In this document: positions 7,203 to 13,062 of the stretch, piece by piece
Position numbering within the stretch: position 1 is the first letter of the stretch
Layout: every line of letters begins with the position of its first letter
NCBI GenBank assembly: GCA_964515805.1
Contig: CAZEUZ010000063.1
Coordinates: 1 to 13,062 of the forward strand
Source: CAZEUZ01 sp964515805
Lineage (GTDB): Bacteria > Pseudomonadota > Gammaproteobacteria > Pseudomonadales > Cellvibrionaceae
DNA: 13,062 nucleotides
Reading direction: 5' to 3'
The notes under the pieces: generated by a model
Told to the model about the DNA's origin: nothing
Database searches by the model: none
The model's input: only the letters and a program-made list of their open reading frames with translations
Position numbers and translations under genes: made by a program

Positions 7203-7230
7203 TTGACAGCTGTCACTCATATATCATTAT
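7203..7230 (+). promoter_or_regulatory. Promoter with perfect -35 overlapped by a 12-bp palindrome (TGACAGCTGTCA)
   Basis: A consensus TTGACA (7203-7208) has CATTAT 16 nt downstream (7225-7230). The perfect palindrome TGACAGCTGTCA (7204-7215) covers the -35 hexamer, a typical place for a repressor operator. It lies 33 bp before the start of the Cache-HAMP gene. The palindrome is seen directly; its regulator is unknown. Confidence 0.42.
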
Positions 7231-7248
7231 TTAAAAAGGTAGTAGACA

Positions 7249-8367
7249 ATGAAGTCAACAACTGCAGGCGATCAACCGTCATATCAGGCAATCCCTAGAA
7301 TGGGGTTAACTATATTCCCGAAAATACTTTTTACCATTTTATTGGTTACCGCCATACCGCTCGCAGGTCTTTGGTACATTAACAATTACAAACTGGCTAA
7401 GGATGTTGCTGCAAATTTAGACGGATCACTGCGTAAAGAAGCAGAGGTGCTACTAAATTATGTAGACAGATGGACTGACAGCAATTTGAAGGTGTTGGAG
7501 CAGGTGGGCCATCTCCCGGATATTCATTCCATGAAAGAACCACTGCAGAATCCTGTTCTGGCCTCCGTAACAGACACCTACGATTATATTTACCTGGCTT
7601 TTGCCGTGGATACTGAAGGCCATAATACCGGGCGCAGCGATGGCAAAAAGCTTAAATATTATGGTGATAGAAAGTACGTGAAAGACATACTTCAAGGCAA
7701 CCCTATTGGTCAGCAAGTGCTCATTGGCCGCAGTAATGGCAAGCCAGCGCTGGTACTGTCAAGACCGATCAAGGATGTCGCCGACAAATTGCAAGGTCTT
7801 ATCGCGATAGCGATGAAATTAGAAGAATTATCAAAAACCGTAACGGATGCCCGTATCGGTGAAACAGGCCGTGCTATTTTAATCGACACACAAGGGAAAG
7901 TGATTGCTCATGGTAACCCAGACATGGTTACTGAAGAATTGCAGGACTTTCGTTTTCATCCAGCTTATTCATCCCCCTTTACCGGTCAGCGAATTACTTA
8001 CTATCTCGATGGGGTAGAAACAGTTGCCCACAAATTAAAGACCAAGCTCGGTTGGACACTGATCATCGAACAGGATAAGAAAGACGCTTTTGCCGCCGTC
8101 AGTGAGGCTAAGATCAACGCACTCGTGCTGTTCGCTATTACTATAACCTTGACCTTAGTAATCGCTTTCTGGCTAGCAAGACGGATATCAGTGCCTATCG
8201 TCAACCTGACAAGTTTGGCTGACAAAATGAGTCGAGGCCAGTTGGTTACTAATATTCCTGAAAAATACCGCGGAGATGAGATTGGATTACTGGCTCAGGC
8301 GCTAGAACGTATGGGCACCAGTATCCAGGTTGCACTCAGAAGGTTGAGTAAGTTGCGCAACAAGTAA
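7249..8367 (+). CDS. Membrane sensor with periplasmic Cache domain and HAMP, no output domain
   Basis: This is a 372-residue protein. A cytoplasmic tail is followed by a membrane segment at about 24-44, a large periplasmic region (45-285) that looks like a double Cache domain, a second membrane segment at 288-309, and a HAMP domain at about 310-365. The Cache signs are 'YIYLAFAVDTEGHNTGRSDG', 'YGDRKYVKDILQG', 'ALVLSRPIKD', and a membrane-proximal half with 'GETGRAILIDTQGKVIAHGNP' and 'LGWTLIIEQ'. HAMP shows RRISVPI, TSLADKMSRGQL and DEIGLLAQALERM. The protein stops 7 residues later, so it has no kinase, methyl-accepting or cyclase domain. It probably binds a small ligand outside the inner membrane and passes the signal to another protein. 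The next gene, 45 bp on, is the obvious candidate (inference). AAGG lies upstream of the start. Confidence 0.88.
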   Translation: MKSTTAGDQPSYQAIPRMGLTIFPKILFTILLVTAIPLAGLWYINNYKLAKDVAANLDGSLRKEAEVLLNYVDRWTDSNLKVLEQVGHLPDIHSMKEPLQNPVLASVTDTYDYIYLAFAVDTEGHNTGRSDGKKLKYYGDRKYVKDILQGNPIGQQVLIGRSNGKPALVLSRPIKDVADKLQGLIAIAMKLEELSKTVTDARIGETGRAILIDTQGKVIAHGNPDMVTEELQDFRFHPAYSSPFTGQRITYYLDGVETVAHKLKTKLGWTLIIEQDKKDAFAAVSEAKINALVLFAITITLTLVIAFWLARRISVPIVNLTSLADKMSRGQLVTNIPEKYRGDEIGLLAQALERMGTSIQVALRRLSKLRNK

Positions 8368-8412
8368 TATGCACTCTATCTCAACGTTAGCAACAGCGGA
8401 GTCAATTTATTT

Positions 8413-8976
8413 ATGGCTGCTATAAAACCCTTTAGCGATGTTGTATCCGAGTTAGCTCAGTGTTGCCGGGATAAAAAAGACGGTGTGTTTTTTATCACTA
8501 CCGATTCCAACCGCTCAGCTTATCTCACGTTGAAGGGAGGTAGTATAGAATCGGCTCATTACATGAATAAGCGCGGTGCCGAGGCGATTGATCTTCTGCG
8601 CTCCGTCAAAGCGGGCACTTGCAGATTTTCCGAAGGTACTGAGAACGCGATGTTTAGGGCTCAGCCGCTACCGGAAACAGAAGCTATTTTGACGTCCCTT
8701 GCCGATAATGTGTCCGGTGAAGTGTTAGAGGATGAAGCGTCTCCTACGGTCAGTCCGACTCCCACTCAAAATAGTCTGTCCGATGATAACGATGAGCTAC
8801 TGCAATTGCTGGTTGAATTTATGGGGCCTATGGCTTCAGTTGTGTATGATGATGCCAAAGAAAACACTCCCAATGCAAAGTTGTTAATTAAAAAGTTGGC
8901 CATGGAAATACCTGATAATTATCAACAAAATGAGTTTATAGAACGAGCCCACAAACTGGTTAGAGGTGAAGGTTAA
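8413..8976 (+). CDS. DUF4388/PATAN-like signalling adaptor with C-terminal DUF8082-like segment
   Basis: A 187-residue soluble, acidic protein. Residues 1-85 ('FSDVVSELAQCC', 'DGVFFITTDSNRSAYLTLKGGSIESAHY', 'GAEAIDLLRSVKAGTCRFSEG') follow the DUF4388 (PATAN) pattern, in which a sheet ending in 'G-I--A' precedes a helix and 'G-F-F'. That domain is found in response regulators and gliding or type IV pilus signalling proteins. A Ser/Thr/Pro-rich acidic linker (about 103-126) leads to 'LLQLLVEFMGPMASVVYDDA ... LIKKLAMEIPDNYQQNEFI', which resembles the 'L--GP-A---' module (DUF8082) often at the C-terminus of bacterial kinases and cyclases. GGAG at 8398-8401 is the ribosome site. The gene is likely co-transcribed with the Cache-HAMP gene and metG. 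Its role as output of the upstream sensor is inferred. Confidence 0.75.
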   Translation: MAAIKPFSDVVSELAQCCRDKKDGVFFITTDSNRSAYLTLKGGSIESAHYMNKRGAEAIDLLRSVKAGTCRFSEGTENAMFRAQPLPETEAILTSLADNVSGEVLEDEASPTVSPTPTQNSLSDDNDELLQLLVEFMGPMASVVYDDAKENTPNAKLLIKKLAMEIPDNYQQNEFIERAHKLVRGEG

Positions 8977-9002
8977 GCTAAACCTGCAAATTGACCGCAC
9001 CT

Positions 9003-10646
9003 ATGAATCGCCGCAATATCCTGGTAACCAGTGCTTTACCCTATGCTGATGGTGCTATTCACCTCGGTCATTTGGTTGAGTATATCCAAACTGACATCTG
9101 GGTAAGATTTCAAAAGCTGCGTGGTCACAACTGTACTTATGTGTGTGCTGATGACGCTCACGGTACGGCGATTATGCTGAAAGCAGAAGAGCTTGGCATT
9201 ACGCCCGAAGAGCAAATTGCCCGCGTTAAGTCCGATCATGAGCGCGATTTTGCCGATTTTCTCATCAATTTTGATCACTATCACTCCACTCACTCTGATG
9301 AAAATCGTCAACTGTCAGATTATATCTACAATCGTCTGTTGGAAAATGGGCATATCGTCAAGCGCTCGATTACTCAGGCTTACGATCCGGAAAAGAAACT
9401 CTTTTTAGCAGATCGTTATATCAAGGGTACCTGTCCCAACTGTAAAGCGGAAGATCAGTATGGTGATAACTGCGAAATCTGTGGACATACTTACTCACCA
9501 ACGGAACTGATCAACCCGAAGTCGATGATTTCCGGAGCAACGCCGATTACCAAAGAGTCGGAACACTTTTTCTTTGCATTGCCTGAATTTGCAGATTTTC
9601 TCACTCAATGGATTAATGCCGGTCATCTGCAGAAAGAGGTTGCCAATAAATTGAGGGAATGGCTTCAAAATGGACTAAAAGAATGGGATATCTCCCGAGA
9701 TGCTCCTTATTTTGGTTTTGAAATCCCTGCTCAGCCGGGTAAGTATTTTTATGTCTGGTTGGATGCGCCCATCGGCTATATAGCCAGTTTTAAAAATCTC
9801 TGTGACCGAACGGGTAAAGACTGGCGAGATTACTGGCTGTTAGATGAAAAGGGTAATAACGACACCGAGCTCTATCATTTCATCGGTAAGGATATCGTTA
9901 ACTTTCATGCTTTATTTTGGCCGGCCATGCTATCCTCAGTTGGATTCCGCACTCCAACCGCCATTAACGTACACGGTTTTTTAACCGTCAACGGCGCCAA
10001 AATGTCCAAATCCCGTGGTACATTTATCAATGCGCGCACGTACTTAAACTATTTGCAACCTGAATATCTACGCTATTATTTTGCCGCTAAGCTTAGTGCC
10101 GGCGTCGATGACCTCGACTTGAATATAGACGACTTCATCCAAAGAGTTAATGCTGATTTGGTCGGTAAGGTTGTTAATCTTGCCAGCCGCACTGCCAAAT
10201 TTATTACTAAACAAGGTGGTGAGCTATCAGACGTTGTGGCTGATGAAGTGCTATGGGCAACCTTTGTCGATGCCGATGAACAGATTGCAACGCTCTACGA
10301 GCAGCGGGAATTCGCCAAGGCCATGCGTGTTATTATGTCGTTAGCCGACAGCGCTAACGAATATATTGCCGCGCAAGCGCCCTGGACGCTGAGTAAACAA
10401 GCCGGTTCTGAGCAGGCGGTGAAGGATATTTGCACGCTAGGAGTCAATATGTTTCGCGCTCTATTGACTTATCTAAAACCAGTACTACCGGCTCTGGCTG
10501 AAAAAGCGGAGAGCTTTTTAAATGAAACTTTGACTTGGCGAGAGTCGGTCAAATTTAAAGGAAGGCATAAAATCAACGAGTTTAAACCATTGTTAACGCG
10601 CGTAGAAAAATTACAAGCTGATAAGATCGTCAGCACAGCATGTTAA
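9003..10646 (+). CDS. metG: Methionyl-tRNA synthetase, short form
   Basis: A class I synthetase that charges initiator and elongator tRNA-Met. The HIGH-type motif is HLGH (20-23), and the zinc knuckle has four cysteines at 144, 147, 157 and 160 (CPNC ... CEIC). The methionine-pocket region 'WDISRDAPYFGFEIP' and KMSKS at 333-337 are present. It has 547 residues against 677 in E. coli. It ends just after the anticodon-binding helices ('FKPLLTRVEKLQADKI'), so the C-terminal tRNA-binding/dimerisation domain is absent. Only about 50 bp separate it from icd, leaving no room for a broken remnant. I chose ATG 9003 (MNRRNILVTSALPYADG), which gives a lead length like other MetG proteins. A TTG at 8991 is the alternative; neither has a clear Shine-Dalgarno. 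It lies 26 bp after the DUF4388-like gene. Confidence 0.96.
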   Translation: MNRRNILVTSALPYADGAIHLGHLVEYIQTDIWVRFQKLRGHNCTYVCADDAHGTAIMLKAEELGITPEEQIARVKSDHERDFADFLINFDHYHSTHSDENRQLSDYIYNRLLENGHIVKRSITQAYDPEKKLFLADRYIKGTCPNCKAEDQYGDNCEICGHTYSPTELINPKSMISGATPITKESEHFFFALPEFADFLTQWINAGHLQKEVANKLREWLQNGLKEWDISRDAPYFGFEIPAQPGKYFYVWLDAPIGYIASFKNLCDRTGKDWRDYWLLDEKGNNDTELYHFIGKDIVNFHALFWPAMLSSVGFRTPTAINVHGFLTVNGAKMSKSRGTFINARTYLNYLQPEYLRYYFAAKLSAGVDDLDLNIDDFIQRVNADLVGKVVNLASRTAKFITKQGGELSDVVADEVLWATFVDADEQIATLYEQREFAKAMRVIMSLADSANEYIAAQAPWTLSKQAGSEQAVKDICTLGVNMFRALLTYLKPVLPALAEKAESFLNETLTWRESVKFKGRHKINEFKPLLTRVEKLQADKIVSTAC

Positions 10647-10698
10647 CACCTAACCCAGCATATTTTCTTTAAAACGGCACTGTGTGGAACCAATACGA

Positions 10699-11952
10699 AT
10701 GAAATATCAACATATACAAATACCTGACGGTGAAAAAATTACTGTCAACGATGACAATTCAATTAATGTTCCCGATAATCCGATTATTCCTTTTATCGAG
10801 GGGGATGGCATTGGTGCCGACATCACGCCAGTCATGCGCAAGGTGACCGATGCTGCGGTTGCGAAAGCTTATAACAACGCCAAAAAAATTGCTTGGATGG
10901 AAGTTTTTTGCGGGGAAAAAGCGGCGACAAAATACGATGGCAATTGGTTTCCGGAAGAGACACTCGCTGCTATTAAAGAATACATAACCGCTATTAAAGG
11001 CCCCTTAACGACGCCAGTTGGTCGTGGTTTCCGATCATTAAATGTTGCTCTCCGACAGGAAATGGATCTCTACGTCTGCCAGCGCCCGGTACGATGGTTT
11101 ACCGGCGTGCCTTCTCCAGTCAAAGAACCGGAGAAAGTTGATATGGTGATTTTTCGCGAAAACTCAGAAGATATCTATGCGGGTATTGAATGGCAAGCGG
11201 GTTCAGAAGAGGCCGATAAGATCATTAATTTCCTACAACAGGACATGGGGGTTAAAAAAATCCGTTTCCCCGACAACTGCGGTATCGGTATTAAGCCAGT
11301 GTCTGAAGCGGGTACTAAACGTCTGGTTCGTAAGGCGATTCAGTATGCCATTAATCAAGATCAATCTTCAGTGACCTTTGTACACAAGGGTAATATTATG
11401 AAGTTTACTGAGGCAGCTTTCCGCGACTGGGGTTATGAAATTGCCAGAGAAGAATTCGGTGCAGTAGAAATTGATGGCGGGCCCTGGTGCTCTCTTAAGA
11501 ACCCCAAAACAGGCAATGAAATTATTATTAAGGATGTGATTGCCGATGCCATGTTGCAACAAGTTTTATTGCGTCCCGATGAATACGATGTCATCGCCAC
11601 ACTCAATCTCAATGGTGACTATCTATCTGATGCCCTGGCGGCGCAGGTCGGTGGAATTGGCATTGCGCCGGGGGCTAATCTCTCTGACAGGGTAGCGCTT
11701 TTCGAAGCAACACATGGCACGGCACCTAAATATGCCGGTCAAGACAAAGTTAATCCGGGTTCATTGATTTTATCGGCGGAAATGATGTTGCGTCATATGG
11801 GTTGGAATAAAGCCGCCGAGTTAATCATCAAGGGAGTTGAAGGTGCGATTGGTGCCAAGACCGTTACTTATGATTTCGAACGCCTGATGGATCATGCTAC
11901 GCTTAAATCTTGTTCGGAATTTGGCAGTGAAGTGATTGCCCATATGGGTTAG
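10699..11952 (+). CDS. icd: Isocitrate dehydrogenase, NADP-dependent
   Basis: A 417-residue cytoplasmic enzyme that converts isocitrate to 2-oxoglutarate in the TCA cycle. From ATG 10699 the numbering coincides with E. coli Icd: S113, N115, R119 and R129 of the substrate site fall in RSLNVALRQ and the following strand. HGTAPKY carries the K-Y pair that sets NADP specificity. IFRENSEDIYAGIEW and VHKGNIMKFTEGA-like stretches are present. S113 is the residue that AceK phosphorylates in E. coli, so the same control is possible if aceK exists elsewhere. The phosphorylation loop reads VGRGFRSLN where E. coli has VGGGIRSLN. GGAA 9 nt before the ATG supports this start over the in-frame GTG at 10684. 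The gene is convergent with ftsN, 5 bp apart. Confidence 0.97.
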   Translation: MKYQHIQIPDGEKITVNDDNSINVPDNPIIPFIEGDGIGADITPVMRKVTDAAVAKAYNNAKKIAWMEVFCGEKAATKYDGNWFPEETLAAIKEYITAIKGPLTTPVGRGFRSLNVALRQEMDLYVCQRPVRWFTGVPSPVKEPEKVDMVIFRENSEDIYAGIEWQAGSEEADKIINFLQQDMGVKKIRFPDNCGIGIKPVSEAGTKRLVRKAIQYAINQDQSSVTFVHKGNIMKFTEAAFRDWGYEIAREEFGAVEIDGGPWCSLKNPKTGNEIIIKDVIADAMLQQVLLRPDEYDVIATLNLNGDYLSDALAAQVGGIGIAPGANLSDRVALFEATHGTAPKYAGQDKVNPGSLILSAEMMLRHMGWNKAAELIIKGVEGAIGAKTVTYDFERLMDHATLKSCSEFGSEVIAHMG

Positions 11953-11966
11953 CAGCGCTAGCGCTG
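11953..11966. repeat. 14-bp perfect palindrome at the icd/ftsN convergent junction
   Basis: CAGCGCTAGCGCTG begins right after the icd stop codon and contains the ftsN stop codon on the other strand. It can fold into a 5-bp GC-rich stem with a CTAG loop, but no T-run follows on either strand, so it is not a standard intrinsic terminator. It could block exonucleases or slow converging polymerases. Confidence 0.5.
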
Positions 11967-12554
11967 TCGCTTTAACAACAAGCTGCTAATTTCTTGGCTT
12001 GCCAGAATACTGCGTGCTTTGGCTAACTTGGAGCGTGACTCAAAAGGACCGACAAGGACCCGATGCCAGGTGTCGCCGGATCGGGTTCTTGCTTTTTCGA
12101 CGGTTGCCATTAAATTAAGTAGTAATAGTTGCGCCCGTAGTTGATCGGCATCATTACTGTTCCTAAATGACCCCGCCTGTAGTAAATAAACACTATTGTT
12201 TGATTCAGTGTCCGTCAATTCAGGCGTGGTATCAGGGACTACTACTTCCTGTTCTTTTAACAATTGATAAAAATCAAAGCGGGGTTGAGGCTGCCGATTT
12301 TTATCAATTTGTTTAGTGGTTATGTTCTCTGTCTCCTGCGTCTCAGTATTGGTAACAGATTGTCGGGAATTTATTGTCGCGACATAAAGCAGTAGCATAA
12401 ATAAGATGCCCACTAACATTCCCGCTAGTATCCAAATCCATGCGGGTATTGTCCTCTGTGCTTTGTTATTGGACGTGCGCTTGTTGGTGCTGTTTTGTCG
12501 CGTCTTTTTAGGCGTACTACGTGTGCGCTTTTGTTTGGCAAAGTCTCGTGTCAT
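11958..12554 (-). CDS. ftsN: SPOR-domain cell division protein, FtsN-like
   Basis: A 198-residue bitopic inner-membrane protein. The short cytoplasmic tail is very basic (MTRDFAKQKRTRSTPKK...), there is one membrane segment at about 38-61, then a periplasmic linker with the conserved 'RFDFYQLLKEQEVVVP' stretch (92-107), and a C-terminal SPOR domain (about 121-196: 'VYLLQAGSFRNSNDADQLRAQL', 'HRVLVGPFESRSKLAKAR'). SPOR domains bind denuded septal peptidoglycan, and FtsN triggers septal wall synthesis. The location directly downstream of priA supports FtsN: E. coli has priA-cytR-ftsN-hslVU, and Pseudomonas has priA-argS-SPOR gene-hslVU. Here the middle gene is missing, and hslVU does not follow. 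The start is the only sensible ATG, with a weak ribosome site. The family is sure; orthology to FtsN is likely. Confidence 0.88.
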   Translation of the reverse strand: MTRDFAKQKRTRSTPKKTRQNSTNKRTSNNKAQRTIPAWIWILAGMLVGILFMLLLYVATINSRQSVTNTETQETENITTKQIDKNRQPQPRFDFYQLLKEQEVVVPDTTPELTDTESNNSVYLLQAGSFRNSNDADQLRAQLLLLNLMATVEKARTRSGDTWHRVLVGPFESRSKLAKARSILASQEISSLLLKRQR

Positions 12555-12586
12555 TGTTACTTATCAATATTAATAGTCAAAATTTC

Positions 12587-13062
12587 CTAGGATTCCTGTG
12601 GATCGACATCAATCGTCCAGCGCAAGCCTTTCGGTTGTTTCAATTTTTCCAGGTTGCCATATAACCGCGCTAGTAATCGATCTCTATCCCGGCGCACTTT
12701 GGATATAATTTGCAGCTGGTAATGATAACGATTATTGCGCTTTTCTAACATGGCGGGCATTGGCCCCAGATAGCGTATCTGTGAGTTTTGAAAGTCAATT
12801 TGGCTTGCTAAAGTACGCGCTTGATTCAAAAAAGTGATCACCATATCGGGTTGTTGTGCGTTACATCGAATAAACGCCATGGAGTAAAAAGGTGGCATGG
12901 CCGCCGATTTTCTATCCTCCAACAACTGTCGAGCAAAGGTTTGATAGCCTTCCTTGATTAGCATCTGTAGTAGCGGATGATCGCCAAATTGCGTCTGCAA
13001 TACTACCCGGCCCGGATATTTATCCCTGCCCGCGCAGCCAGCGACCTGAGTCAATAGTTGAC
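12587..13062 (-). CDS. priA: Primosomal protein N' (PriA helicase), C-terminal part
   Basis: An open frame on the minus strand enters from the right edge and ends at the TAG at 12589-12587, giving about 158 residues. It reads '(Q)LLTQVAGCAGRDKYPGRVVLQTQFGDHPLLQ' through 'RYLGPMPAMLEKRNNRYHYQLQI' to 'RWTIDVDPQES', closely following the end of E. coli PriA (TQVAGRAGR..., WVLDVDPIEG). PriA is the cytoplasmic 3'-5' helicase that reloads DnaB at stalled forks. The fragment holds helicase motif VI and the C-terminal domain. Motif VI has cysteine (TGC) where the first arginine of GRAGR is expected. The gene continues beyond the window, so the TTG at 13054 is not its start. It is followed 32 bp later by ftsN on the same strand. 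Confidence 0.94.
   Translation of the reverse strand, partial: QLLTQVAGCAGRDKYPGRVVLQTQFGDHPLLQMLIKEGYQTFARQLLEDRKSAAMPPFYSMAFIRCNAQQPDMVITFLNQARTLASQIDFQNSQIRYLGPMPAMLEKRNNRYHYQLQIISKVRRDRDRLLARLYGNLEKLKQPKGLRWTIDVDPQES

Noticed and set aside
8991..9002. TTG at 8991 as the metG start
   Set aside because: It would add only MTAP, has no Shine-Dalgarno at proper spacing, and ATG 9003 gives a lead length closer to other MetG proteins. It remains possible.
10684..10698. GTG at 10684 as the icd start
   Set aside because: ATG 10699 has GGAA 9 nt upstream and gives residue numbering that coincides with E. coli Icd (S113, R119, R129).
11953..11966. An intrinsic bidirectional terminator
   Set aside because: The stem is only 5 bp around the loop and neither side is followed by a run of T.

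Overview
The window looks like chromosomal DNA of a gammaproteobacterium, with a betaproteobacterium less likely. The reasons are the leuS-lptE pair, a GlpG-type rhomboid, an NADP-dependent isocitrate dehydrogenase that keeps the E. coli residue numbering (including the AceK-target serine), a YdfG-type short-chain dehydrogenase, and an FtsN-like SPOR protein beside priA. Base composition is moderate to slightly AT-rich. I cannot name a genus. I see no insertion sequence, rRNA, complete tRNA or CRISPR array.

Left part (1-2806, all minus strand): a 5'-complete but truncated gene of unknown function runs off the left edge (1-596). Next comes a probable two-gene operon of a YdfG-like dehydrogenase and a YibF-like glutathione S-transferase (2239 to 823). 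Last is a small DUF6482-like protein (2806-2492). Between the dehydrogenase and DUF6482 genes lies an orphan hairpin that matches a tRNA T-arm. Upstream of the DUF6482 gene is a two-copy 20-bp AT-rich tandem repeat.

Centre (3102-7132, plus): leuS, lptE and glpG are packed with gaps of 8 and 33 bp and read as one transcription unit. It links leucyl-tRNA synthesis, the outer-membrane LPS translocon lipoprotein and an intramembrane protease. holA, which commonly follows lptE in Gammaproteobacteria, is not here.

Right-centre (7249-11952, plus): a membrane protein with a periplasmic Cache-type sensor and a HAMP domain, but no output domain, is followed 45 bp later by a small soluble protein. That protein has a DUF4388/PATAN-like N-terminus and a C-terminal segment resembling DUF8082. 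This pair looks like a split signalling module and is the best candidate for something undescribed. A TTGACA promoter element overlapped by a perfect 12-bp palindrome lies in front of it. metG (short form without the C-terminal tRNA-binding domain) and icd follow.

Right end (11958-13062, minus): an ftsN-like gene and the C-terminal part of priA converge on icd, with a 14-bp palindrome at the junction. The PriA motif VI reads GCAGR where GRAGR is expected.
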